64,000 nucleotides of DNA from Thermoanaerobaculia bacterium (lineage in GTDB: Bacteria > Acidobacteriota > Thermoanaerobaculia > Multivoradales > JAIOJS01), in contig JAUIDB010000001.1 in the NCBI GenBank assembly GCA_030429235.1, forward strand, positions 221,696 through 285,695, read 5' to 3'. The position numbers and the translations under genes were made by a program. This document shows, piece by piece, positions 46,302 to 57,582 of this stretch (the stretch's first letter is position 1; each line of letters opens with the position of its first letter). The notes beneath the pieces are model-generated. The model did not search any database. It had not been told where the DNA came from and saw nothing but the letters and a program-made list of their open reading frames with translations.

Positions 46302-46702
46302 AAGGGCCTCCAGAGTCGGGTCTCCAGTTCGCGCCGTTGTGGTTCCCGACCGGCCTGGTAGTGGGCCACCAACCGGAGCTCGAACAGGTCGGGAACCGTC
46401 GGGTGAGGGAGTACGGTCATCTCCACCGTGAGGGGGCGCGTCGGTCGATCGAGCAGCAGCATCAGCTCGGCGTGCTCGAACGTCGTCGTGGTCGCGAGCA
46501 TCGAGCCGACGCGTACGGATTCGACCATGCCTTCGAGGATCTCCAGGACCTCTTGCTGCGCCGCCAGCCGGCTCTGCGCCCGAACGTCGAAGAGCAGCAG
46601 CTGGAGCACGAAGAGCAGCGCCAGCGCCACCAGGGTGAGGGCGATCAGCACCTCGAGCAGGGCGAAACCCTGCCGATGGCCGGCCTGTCGAAACCGAGTC
46701 AT
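46298..46702 (-). CDS. PilV/GspI-like prepilin-type protein
   Basis: 134 residues with class III signal RQGFALLEVLIALTLVALAL (Glu at +5). The body fits small PilV/GspI proteins. It heads a three-gene set of minor pseudopilins whose reading frames overlap by 4 bases each. No major pilin, ATPase or secretin gene is nearby. The ATG at 46702 lies 7 bases after TATTCT, so it appears leaderless. Confidence 0.83.
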   Translation of the reverse strand: MTRFRQAGHRQGFALLEVLIALTLVALALLFVLQLLLFDVRAQSRLAAQQEVLEILEGMVESVRVGSMLATTTTFEHAELMLLLDRPTRPLTVEMTVLPHPTVPDLFELRLVAHYQAGREPQRRELETRLWRPF

Positions 46703-46709
46703 TGGGACA

Positions 46710-46715
46710 AGAATA
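46710..46715 (-). promoter_or_regulatory. -10 box 7 bases before a start codon (leaderless)
   Basis: TATTCT on the minus strand ends 7 bases before the ATG at 46702. Confidence 0.58.
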
Positions 46716-46769
46716 GCGCCGCTGTCGCCTGGCCGCCCAATCGCTCCGCCTCGGGTGTCGAGTTGCTGC

Positions 46770-46775
46770 TACGAT
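46770..46775 (+). promoter_or_regulatory. Candidate -10 box for carAB
   Basis: TACGAT ends 25 bases before the carA GTG; GAGAGGTG acts as ribosome binding site. No PyrR-type attenuator is visible in so short a leader. Confidence 0.45.
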
Positions 46776-46800
46776 TGCGCCCCGACATGAGAGGTGCCCC

Positions 46801-47900
46801 GTGATTGCGTCCCCCCCGGTCGGTCGATTGATTCTCGAAGATGGCCGCGTGTTCGTCGGGCGCGCGGTCGCCCCTGGAACCCGCTTCGGGGAGGTGGTGT
46901 TCAACACCTCGATGACCGGGTATCAGGAGATCCTGACCGATCCCTCGTACCTGGGCCAGATCGTGGTGATGACCCAGCCCCACATCGGCAACTACGGCGT
47001 GCGGCAGGCGGTGGCTGAATCGCGGCGTCCCTGGGTCGAGGGGTTCGTGGCCCGCCACTTCACCCCGACCCCATCGTCGCACGGCGCCGAGGGCGGGCTG
47101 GTGGAGTTCCTCCGCGACCATCAGTTGCCGGCGCTGGACGGCATCGACACTCGGGCCCTGGTGCGGCACATCCGACAGCAGGGCGCATTGCGGGCGGTGG
47201 TCACCAGCGAAGAGGACGAAGCCGAAGCGCTGCTCGAGCAGATCCGGTCGTTTCCCACCATGGAGGGTCGGGCGCTGGCGCTCCAGGCGACTTGCGACGA
47301 ACCGTACGAAGTGCCCTCGGCCCGCAGCGAGACCCGGGCACATTTGGCCGTGGTCGATTTCGGGGCCAAGGACAACATCGTGCGGTGCCTGGCGGAGCGC
47401 GGCGCCCGCGTGACGGTGGTTCCGGCGACCACGGCGGCGAGCGAGATCGCGGGACTGGGGGTCGACGGGGTGGTGCTCTCGAACGGGCCCGGCGATCCCG
47501 AACCTCTGTACCAGGTGATCGGCGAGGTCGAGGAGTTGATCCGACGCGAGCTGCCGATCCTCGGCATCTGCCTCGGCCACCAGCTGCTCGGACTCGCCCT
47601 CGGGGCCAAGACCTTCAAGCTGCCCTTCGGTCACCACGGCGGCAATCAGCCGGTGAAGGATCTCGCCAGCGGCAAGGTCCTGATCACCAGCCAGAACCAC
47701 GGGTTCGCGGTGTCGGCCGATGGCCTGCCGAGCGGTTGCAAGGTCTCCCAGATCAACCTCAACGACGGCACGGTCGAGGGATTGGAGGTCGAGGGGCGAC
47801 CGATCATCTCGGTCCAATACCACCCCGAGGCGGCGCCCGGACCGCGCGAGGCGGCGGGGGTCTTCGATCGTTATCTGAACGAGCTGGGAGGAGCCGGCTG

Positions 47901-47901
<1 letters not shown>
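46801..47901 (+). CDS. carA: Carbamoyl-phosphate synthase small subunit
   Basis: 366 residues. The N-terminal CPSase domain has [17 protein letters not shown]; the class I glutaminase domain has the Cys nucleophile in [15 protein letters not shown] and the His/Glu pair in VQYHPEA. It releases ammonia from glutamine and channels it to CarB for carbamoyl phosphate, feeding pyrimidines and arginine. It starts with GTG. The stop overlaps the carB ATG by one base (TGATG). Confidence 0.97.
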
Positions 47902-51158
<3,257 letters not shown>

Positions 51159-51198
51159 CCGGGTCGGGCGTTCGACACCCGCCGCCGTTCGGGAGGTG

Positions 51199-51513
51199 TC
51201 AGCGGATGAGCCGCTTCAGTCCACCGAGGAACCCCTGCGGCTCCTTGGACTCCAGCAGTAGTTCGAGTTCGCCGGCGTCGAAGAAGAGGCCCTGGCAGTT
51301 GCCACAACGGTCGATCATGATGCCGCTGAGTTCTTCCTCGCTCATCTGATGGCCGCACTTGGGGCAACGCATCCAGTGTTCCCCCTTGAGCTGCTCCTCC
51401 TTGATCTTCTCGCGTTCGGCGTCGAGTTCGGCGCGCTTGCGCTCAATCAGCTTCTGGTTCTCGCGCTGAAAGTACTCTTCCTCTTTGCTGTATCCGACCT
51501 TCTCGAAATCCAT
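51199..51513 (-). CDS. TFIIB-type zinc ribbon protein
   Basis: 104 residues. A charged helical N-terminus (about 1-45) precedes a zinc ribbon with Cys50, Cys53, Cys70 and Cys73 (RCPKCGHQ and RCGNCQG), then LFFDAGELELLLESKEP, the usual zf-TFIIB ending. Function unknown; often near stress or nucleic-acid genes. A CAGGAGAGAGACG ribosome binding site precedes the ATG. Confidence 0.88.
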   Translation of the reverse strand: MDFEKVGYSKEEEYFQRENQKLIERKRAELDAEREKIKEEQLKGEHWMRCPKCGHQMSEEELSGIMIDRCGNCQGLFFDAGELELLLESKEPQGFLGGLKRLIR

Positions 51514-51585
51514 CGTCTCTCTCCTGCTCAGGTTGCTTCTCGTGCGTCTCGGACCGGTCCGGCGGAGGCGGCGAGCCTCTCCCCC

Positions 51586-51591
51586 ATTCTA
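51586..51591 (-). promoter_or_regulatory. Candidate -10 box for the zinc ribbon gene
   Basis: TAGAAT on the minus strand, 72 bases before the ATG at 51513. Confidence 0.35.
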
Positions 51592-51763
51592 CCGTCCCGG
51601 TGGTGCCGGTATTCCACGGCGCTCGGTCAGCGCATCCCGTGGCTGTCGGCGGTAGCCGGCGCCCAGACCAGGCGCCGGCCCTGACCAGCGGACCGCGCGC
51701 GAAGAGGTTGGCGCGTCGCTGCCGCGGGCCAGCTTGCGGGCCGTGCGCAGAATCGAGCGCGGA

Positions 51764-51769
51764 TACAAT
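51764..51769 (+). promoter_or_regulatory. Candidate -10 box close to a start codon
   Basis: TACAAT ends 11 bases before the ATG at 51781; the leader would be about four bases or absent. The rest of the 267-base gap upstream shows nothing else I can identify. Confidence 0.45.
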
Positions 51770-51780
51770 TCGGTTCCGCC

Positions 51781-52791
51781 ATGGACGCTCACTCTCTCTA
51801 CACCCTCCCGGTCCGCGCGGTGGCCGAGGGAGAGGTCGTGGGCCCGCGCTGTCCGGTCTGTGGGGTCGGCCAGGGCCGGATTCGCTGGGTGCACGGGGTC
51901 CCGGAGGGTCCAGAGGGCCACGTCGCCCGCTGTCTCGAGTGTGGCAGTGGGTGGAGCGAGCCGATGCCGTCGGCGGCAGAGCTCGCCGCGTGGTATCCCC
52001 CGACCTACTACGGTGACACGACCGGCAAGTTCGGACGCACCCTGGAGTGGATGGTCCACTGCATGACGCAGCTGCGGGCCCGCCATCTGACGTTGGGGCT
52101 CCCCCCCGGGTGTCGCGTCCTCGACGTCGGTTGTGGTCGTGGCGATCTCGTCCTCGCGCTGGCCGCGCGGGGTTTCGAGGCGCACGGCACCGAGCTGTTC
52201 CCCGTCCAGAAGCCAGGCCTGGAGGGCCGGATGCACTACGGTGCCGACCTGGAGGCGCTCGACCTGGAGCCGGGGACCTTCCAGCTCGTGGTGCTGTGGC
52301 ACGTCCTCGAGCACCTCATCGACCCGCAAGCGACCCTGGAGGCGGCCCGGCAGCTGCTGGTCCCGGGCGGCCGGTTGGTGGTGGCGGTGCCGAACCTGTC
52401 GAGCTGGCAGGCGTCCCTGTTCGGGGCCGACTGGTTCCACCTCGACCTCCCCCGGCACCTACACCACTTCACCCTCGTGGGCCTGCGCCGGCTGCTCGAG
52501 CGGGTCGGGTACGGCGTGATCCGAGACGAACACTTCTCACTGCGCCAGAACCCGTTCGGCTGGGTCCAGAGCACCCTCAACTGGTCGGGTCCAGGGGGGC
52601 GCAACGCGCTCTACCAGCGTCTGCAGCGGCGTCCGGCGGGGCAACCACCCTATCTGGGGGCCTGGGCCACCCTGCGGGAGTACGGTCTGGCCGCCCTGCT
52701 GACGCCGTGCGCCGGCGCCCTCTCCATCCTGGCGGCGCTGGCCCGTCGCGGTGGCAGCATGACCCTCTACGCCCAGCGCCCGATCGAGTAG
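51781..52791 (+). CDS. Zinc-ribbon class I SAM methyltransferase
   Basis: 336 residues. A Cys4 ribbon (CPVCGVGQG and CLECGSGW, about 24-58) leads into a Methyltransf_23-type domain: RVLDVGCGRGDLVLALAARG, acidic TELFP, LVVLWHVLEHL and GGRLVVAVPNLSSW. This layout is common in enzymes that modify lipids, quinones or surface sugars; the substrate is unknown. Its last codons contain the -10 box of the next gene: the stop TAG is the first half of TAGCAT. Confidence 0.87.
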   Translation: MDAHSLYTLPVRAVAEGEVVGPRCPVCGVGQGRIRWVHGVPEGPEGHVARCLECGSGWSEPMPSAAELAAWYPPTYYGDTTGKFGRTLEWMVHCMTQLRARHLTLGLPPGCRVLDVGCGRGDLVLALAARGFEAHGTELFPVQKPGLEGRMHYGADLEALDLEPGTFQLVVLWHVLEHLIDPQATLEAARQLLVPGGRLVVAVPNLSSWQASLFGADWFHLDLPRHLHHFTLVGLRRLLERVGYGVIRDEHFSLRQNPFGWVQSTLNWSGPGGRNALYQRLQRRPAGQPPYLGAWATLREYGLAALLTPCAGALSILAALARRGGSMTLYAQRPIE

Positions 52792-52794
52792 CAT
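52789..52794 (+). promoter_or_regulatory. -10 box containing a stop codon, 7 bases before a start (leaderless)
   Basis: TAGCAT ends 7 bases before the ATG at 52802. Its first three bases are the stop codon of the methyltransferase gene. Confidence 0.5.
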
Positions 52795-52801
52795 TCGCGC
52801 C

Positions 52802-53578
52802 ATGGATCTAGAACTGAAGGACAGGACAGCACTGGTCACTGGGGCCAGTCGAGGTTTGGGTCGGGCCTGTGCGGCCAGTCTGGCCGCCGAGGGGGCGCGG
52901 GTGGTGTTGTGTGCACGGACCGAGGAACCGGTGGAAGCGGCGGCGGCGGAGCTGCGAGCGCAGGGGGCAGAGGCGATCGGGGTCGCCGCCGACGTCACCT
53001 CGGAGGCCGACCGGCAGCGTCTGCTCGCCCGGGCCGAAGAGGCGTTCGGACCGGTCGATGTCCTGGTCAACAACGTGGGGGGCAACCGTCGTGGCACCTT
53101 CCTCGAGACCTCCGACGACGATTGGGACGCGGTGCTCGACCTCAACCTGCGTTGCCACGTCGCCCTGACCCGATCGGTGGTGGCGGGCATGTGCGAGCGC
53201 CAGCGGGGAGCGGTGGTGTTCGTGGCTTCGATCTTCGGCCGCGAGGCGGGTGGACCGGGTTTGTCGATCTACAACGCGACCAAGTCGGCCCTCATTTCGA
53301 TGGCCCACATCCTCGCCCTCGAAGTGGCGGGCCAGGGCGTGCGGGTCAACTCGGTGGCCCCGGGTTCGATTCGACACCCCGGAGGCAGCTGGGATCGCCG
53401 CTGTCTGGAGGATCCCGAGGGGATGGCAGAGTTCGTCGCCGCCAACATCCCGGGAGGCCGCTTCGGGCGGGCCGACGAGGTGGGCGACGTGGTGGCCTTT
53501 CTGGCCTCGGAACGCGCATCCTGGGTGACTGGTGCTTGCCTCACGGTCGACGGAGGCCAGAGCCGCAGCCTGATCTGA
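52802..53578 (+). CDS. Short-chain dehydrogenase/reductase
   Basis: 258 residues. The NAD(P) motif is TGASRGLGRA near residue 14, then NNVGGN near 90 and the catalytic Ser-Tyr-Lys set in FVASIFG and YNATKSAL. The C-terminal GACLTVDGGQS is usual for classical SDRs. ARTEEP after the second strand suggests NADP preference. The substrate is unknown; such proteins often reduce 3-keto groups. Confidence 0.9.
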   Translation: MDLELKDRTALVTGASRGLGRACAASLAAEGARVVLCARTEEPVEAAAAELRAQGAEAIGVAADVTSEADRQRLLARAEEAFGPVDVLVNNVGGNRRGTFLETSDDDWDAVLDLNLRCHVALTRSVVAGMCERQRGAVVFVASIFGREAGGPGLSIYNATKSALISMAHILALEVAGQGVRVNSVAPGSIRHPGGSWDRRCLEDPEGMAEFVAANIPGGRFGRADEVGDVVAFLASERASWVTGACLTVDGGQSRSLI

Positions 53579-53601
53579 GGCCCGTGCCGGCTGGGTTGTG
53601 C

Positions 53602-53609
53602 TAGATTAT
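53602..53609 (+). promoter_or_regulatory. -10 box near a start codon
   Basis: TAGATTAT holds two overlapping candidates (TAGATT and GATTAT), ending 10 or 8 bases before the ATG at 53618. Confidence 0.5.
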
Positions 53610-53617
53610 CTGGCCAC

Positions 53618-54679
53618 ATGCAGCCGACCCAGCTAACCCTCGATCTGGTCCCCCGTTCGCGCTACGACGTCATCGACGTCACCGAGCGCATTGCGGCGGA
53701 ACACGGCGACGCTCTGGCGCCCTATTCGCGGGCCCTCTACTGCTCGTACCACACCACGGCCGGGTATCTGGAGCAGAGCCTCTGTGCGCGCCTGCAGTAC
53801 AGCCGGCAGTACCTCGATCCCTTCCTGGCCATGTTCCGCGGGCTCTTTCCCCCCGATGCGAACTACCGTCACGACCAGATGGAGCTGCGCACCGAACTGT
53901 CGTTGGAACAGAGGGAGGTCGAGCCGAGAAACGCCGACTCCCACCTCACCTTCATCAGTTCCGGCCTCCGCAACTGCGCAACTTATCAACAGGGAGCCGA
54001 ACCGGTTCCGACCTACTTCATCGACCTCGATGGCGTGGGTCCCGAGGGGCACCGTCGACGCCGCACCTCGGTCGTGGCCTACACCGAGGAGCGGGAGGTG
54101 GCGACGCGAGAGCTGGCGCTTTCGGTGGACGGACATTCGGTCGCCTCGATCAATCTGCGCGACGCGCGACACGGTCTGTTCGAAGAGTTGCAGGACTGGG
54201 TGCGGGGATTCGACATCGAACTCGGTCGCCTCGACCTGACGCTCGGTTCGAGGGAAGACCATGTCGGACTGACCGTCAACGAGTACGAGACACTGCTGAT
54301 GCAACACGATCTGGCCGAGGTACTCCGCGATCCGGTCCGCTTCATGGCGGCCAAGGGCAAGAGCATGCTGCGGGACCCTCTGGCCATTCCGGGCAAGACC
54401 CTGAACTACGCCCGCTACGACCTGGTGCAGGTGCTCAACGAGGCGATCGAGGCATTGGGCCTCTCCGAGTCGACACTGGAGCGGATGATGGGTCGGGTGC
54501 TCGGGTTCCCAGCGCAGAGGTTCCTTCGGCTGCGGCGTTCGATCGGCCTGTTCGCGCAGGCCGAGGCGCCGAACGGTCCCCTAGTGTGTGGGACCTATCA
54601 GAGCCCGATCCTGATTCAGTGGAAGCGCCCGGCTACGGGGCAGCGCAGCCTGCGAGCTCGCCTGGTCCGTTTCGTCTAG
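53618..54679 (+). CDS. YjbQ-like protein with long C-terminal extension
   Basis: 353 residues. Residues about 1-165 look like the YjbQ/UPF0047 fold: LYCSYHTTAGYLEQSLC holds the conserved HTTAG motif, followed by SHLTFISSGLRN and a strand ending RRRRTSVVAYTEE. YjbQ is usually only about 135 residues and was linked to a secondary thiamine-phosphate synthase activity. About 190 extra residues here match nothing I recognise. The gene is convergent with the M14 peptidase, 3 bases apart. Confidence 0.7.
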   Translation: MQPTQLTLDLVPRSRYDVIDVTERIAAEHGDALAPYSRALYCSYHTTAGYLEQSLCARLQYSRQYLDPFLAMFRGLFPPDANYRHDQMELRTELSLEQREVEPRNADSHLTFISSGLRNCATYQQGAEPVPTYFIDLDGVGPEGHRRRRTSVVAYTEEREVATRELALSVDGHSVASINLRDARHGLFEELQDWVRGFDIELGRLDLTLGSREDHVGLTVNEYETLLMQHDLAEVLRDPVRFMAAKGKSMLRDPLAIPGKTLNYARYDLVQVLNEAIEALGLSESTLERMMGRVLGFPAQRFLRLRRSIGLFAQAEAPNGPLVCGTYQSPILIQWKRPATGQRSLRARLVRFV

Positions 54680-54682
54680 GAG

Positions 54683-57373
54683 TCAGGGCTCCTTCGAGTC
54701 GTCGCGGCCGAGTCCCTCGGCGTCGGCCACCGAATCGACCGCGGCCAGGCCGTCGAGATAGAGGGCGTTGAAGAGCAGCTTGAACGTCCGCAGTGTCTGG
54801 GCGCGGTGCTGCGCCCGGAACCCGATCAGCACGATCCGTCCCTGCCCGACCTGGTACTCGACCACGGCCGGACGTCGCTCGAGGGCCTCGCCGCCCTCGA
54901 GGTAGCCGGAGAGCAAGAGATCGTCGATATGGTCCGGGTACCGCGCGACGACGCTCCGCTCGGATCGCGCGTCGGTGGGGAAGGTACGCAGGGCGGGCGA
55001 GGAGGCGAAGTACGCCGCCTCCTGGCGCCGCAGACCGTAACCCAGTGGGTGCGCGGTATCGACCTCGATCGCCAGCGTGGTCCCGGGGGCAGTGATGTCG
55101 ACCTCGTCGATCACGATCGGGAGGGAGAAGACATCGATCACGTAGGCCGCCGAGGAATCGAGCGCCACCAGGGTGTTGCCGCGCTCCACCCAGGCCCGCA
55201 AGCGCTCGGAGCCGAGCCGACTGCGATCGAGCGACGAGTCGAGCCCGCCGGTGTAGGGCGGCGGCAGGGGAGCCACCAGCCGCTTGCGATCGGCCTCTTG
55301 CGGACCGCCGTGGGCCAGGATGGCGGCCGAGACATCGGGCAGGACCAGCACGTCGAGATCGCGGCCGAAGCCGCTGCTGCGGACGTCCTGGGTCGACAGC
55401 GACGTGGGTTCGAAGCCGTAGTTTTCGAGCAGGAATCGGGTCCAGCCTTCGTCCATCGACGCCCGCCACGGTTTGTAAAGCCCGACCCGGGGTCGCGTCA
55501 ATCGATAGCCGCCTCCAGTCGGCGGAGAGTCGAGCGCGGTCAGGCTGATCCGGTAGCGGTCGGCGAGTGCGGTCAGCTCGGTCGCCTCCAGTGCCCCGGG
55601 GGGAACCCAGATCGCCCCGATCTCGCCGTCGAGAACCGGTTCCTCCAGCCAGTACACGGGAACGTCCTGACGCAGCAGAGCGTTGATCCAGCCGAACACC
55701 CCGTCGTCGCGGTGCGAGGTCAGAATCCCGCCTACGGGCGCGACCGCCAGGCGATTGGGAGCTGGGAGGAACCCGTTGACGGCGCGGCGGGCACCCTGCG
55801 GAGGGGTGCGAGCGATGTCGAGCTCGACCCCCATCGATAGCGGGAGCGACCACGACGTGACGTCGTAGGGTGGGATGACGGGACCTCCCACCTCCTGCCG
55901 AACCTCGGGGTAGCGCTGCGGCGCCAGCATCGTCACCAGGAAGGGTCGGTAGGCTTGAGCGGCGGGGATGACGGCGGTGCCGACCGGGTACGTGGTCAAG
56001 CCGACCCGCAATGGCTCGCTGGCCATCTCCACCGTCACGCCGTGTTCGATCAGCAGTTCGACCAGGCGACGGGCGGCACCCGGGTCGTGCGGTTGCGGTC
56101 GCACGATCCAGGCGTAGGGCGGCTCCTGGGAACCGCGACGGGTCGCCTCCTGGGCCATCCGCGACATGTTGTTCAGGAAGTCGCGGCGGTTCTCGGCCAG
56201 GGTCTCGATGAAGGCCCAGGTCGCGATCTTCTCGTAGTCGATGATGTCGCGCAGCCGCCACCAGCCGCCGCTCCAGGGCGACGGGTAGTTGGCGCGCCGT
56301 CCGTACTCCGGGAAACCCTTGCCGCCGCCCCGCAGTTCCGACGGGTCGATGTGGACCGGACTGGCGATGCGGGCGCTGGCGACCTCGGTCAGCAAGCCGG
56401 TGACGTTCTTCCACCAGGCGGTGTTGCGGGTGCCGCCCGGCCAGTAGCTGTCGAAGATCATGTCGTGGCCGACGCCCCGCTTGCCGGCCTCTTCCAGCCG
56501 ACGGCTCATGTTGGTGCCGAGCAGATCGGCCTGACGAAAGACCAGGGAGTGCACCTCCGGGTCGAGCGGGTTGGTCTGCGGCGGCACGAACATTCGCGGT
56601 CCGGTCGACCCCATCTGGTGCTCGTCGAGAAACACCTGGGGGAACCAACGCTGGTAGAGGACCCGGTTGACTACCTGGGTTTCCTTCTGGGTCAACATGT
56701 AGAAGTCCCGGTTGTTGTCGTGCCCCACGTAGCGCTGGTAGAGCCAGGGCATCCGCCCCCCTTCGTAGGGGGTACCGAGGTACTTCTCGTACCAGTCGAC
56801 CACCAGCACTTGCCCGTCGGGGTTGATCGACGGCATCAGCAGGACGATCACTTCGTCGAGCCAGGCTAGCCGTGCGGGGTCCTTGGTCGTCGCCACCTCG
56901 TAGACCAGCTCCATCGCCATCTGGGTGCACCCCACCTCGGTGGAGTGGATGGTGCAAGTGACGAGCGCGGTGACCCGTCCCTCGTCGAGAAGTTCGGCCT
57001 CGTCGAGCTCGGCGAGCTCAGCCGGTGGCGCCAGATCGGGTCGCGCCAAGCGCCGCGCGATCGCTCGCTGTCGGGACAGCTGGCGCTGGTTGGCGGCCGA
57101 GGTGAGGACCACGACAGGCATCCGGTTCCCGTCGGTGGACGCGCCCGCCTCCTCGATGGAGACACGGTCGGAGACCGCGGCGACCGAGTCGAGGTAGTCC
57201 AGGACTCGGGGGAAGGGGGCGAGCTTTCGGTCAGCCCCGACTTCGTGGCCGAGGAACTCGGCCGGTGCCACGATCGACCGTAGGGACTCAGTCGCCTGAG
57301 AGGACCCGGGTTCTTGCGCCGCGAGCGGTGTGATCAACGTCAGGGCGAGGAGCAGGGCGGTGGGTCTAGGCAT
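54683..57373 (-). CDS. Secreted M14 family zinc carboxypeptidase-like protein
   Basis: 896 residues with a signal peptide (LLLALTLITPLAAQ). Zinc ligands are His143 and Glu146 (CTIHSTEVGC) and His252 (FLDEHQMG), with Asn-Arg of the substrate pocket in HDNNRDF. The peptidase domain spans about 45-400; the rest includes a GATase1-like beta fold near 600-880 (VLVLPDVSAAILA, QGRIVLIGFRAQHRAQ). Such large M14 proteins are periplasmic or outer-surface carboxypeptidases. The ATG at 57373 has no strong Shine-Dalgarno; TAGAAT lies 69 bases upstream. Confidence 0.88.
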   Translation of the reverse strand: MPRPTALLLALTLITPLAAQEPGSSQATESLRSIVAPAEFLGHEVGADRKLAPFPRVLDYLDSVAAVSDRVSIEEAGASTDGNRMPVVVLTSAANQRQLSRQRAIARRLARPDLAPPAELAELDEAELLDEGRVTALVTCTIHSTEVGCTQMAMELVYEVATTKDPARLAWLDEVIVLLMPSINPDGQVLVVDWYEKYLGTPYEGGRMPWLYQRYVGHDNNRDFYMLTQKETQVVNRVLYQRWFPQVFLDEHQMGSTGPRMFVPPQTNPLDPEVHSLVFRQADLLGTNMSRRLEEAGKRGVGHDMIFDSYWPGGTRNTAWWKNVTGLLTEVASARIASPVHIDPSELRGGGKGFPEYGRRANYPSPWSGGWWRLRDIIDYEKIATWAFIETLAENRRDFLNNMSRMAQEATRRGSQEPPYAWIVRPQPHDPGAARRLVELLIEHGVTVEMASEPLRVGLTTYPVGTAVIPAAQAYRPFLVTMLAPQRYPEVRQEVGGPVIPPYDVTSWSLPLSMGVELDIARTPPQGARRAVNGFLPAPNRLAVAPVGGILTSHRDDGVFGWINALLRQDVPVYWLEEPVLDGEIGAIWVPPGALEATELTALADRYRISLTALDSPPTGGGYRLTRPRVGLYKPWRASMDEGWTRFLLENYGFEPTSLSTQDVRSSGFGRDLDVLVLPDVSAAILAHGGPQEADRKRLVAPLPPPYTGGLDSSLDRSRLGSERLRAWVERGNTLVALDSSAAYVIDVFSLPIVIDEVDITAPGTTLAIEVDTAHPLGYGLRRQEAAYFASSPALRTFPTDARSERSVVARYPDHIDDLLLSGYLEGGEALERRPAVVEYQVGQGRIVLIGFRAQHRAQTLRTFKLLFNALYLDGLAAVDSVADAEGLGRDDSKEP

Positions 57374-57442
57374 GCGAGGTCTCGGGTTGGTGAAGTCGGC
57401 GGTACGGCTCGTGGTTGCGTTCTACGGCCTGAGATTCGAGCC

Positions 57443-57448
57443 ATTCTA
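57443..57448 (-). promoter_or_regulatory. Candidate -10 box for the M14 peptidase
   Basis: TAGAAT on the minus strand, 69 bases before the ATG at 57373, in the 209-base gap between the peptidase and the second alkaline phosphatase. Confidence 0.35.
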
Positions 57449-57582
57449 GCGGCGGGGCTCGGCCGCCGCTGTGGAATGGTCGGGATGAGAACCCCGATCG
57501 CGACTGACGTGCGGTCGCGGCGCGGGGGTTCCGAGGCGCGTCCTCCGGAGACCGGCGGGCGGCGCGGAAGGGTAGGTCCGTT

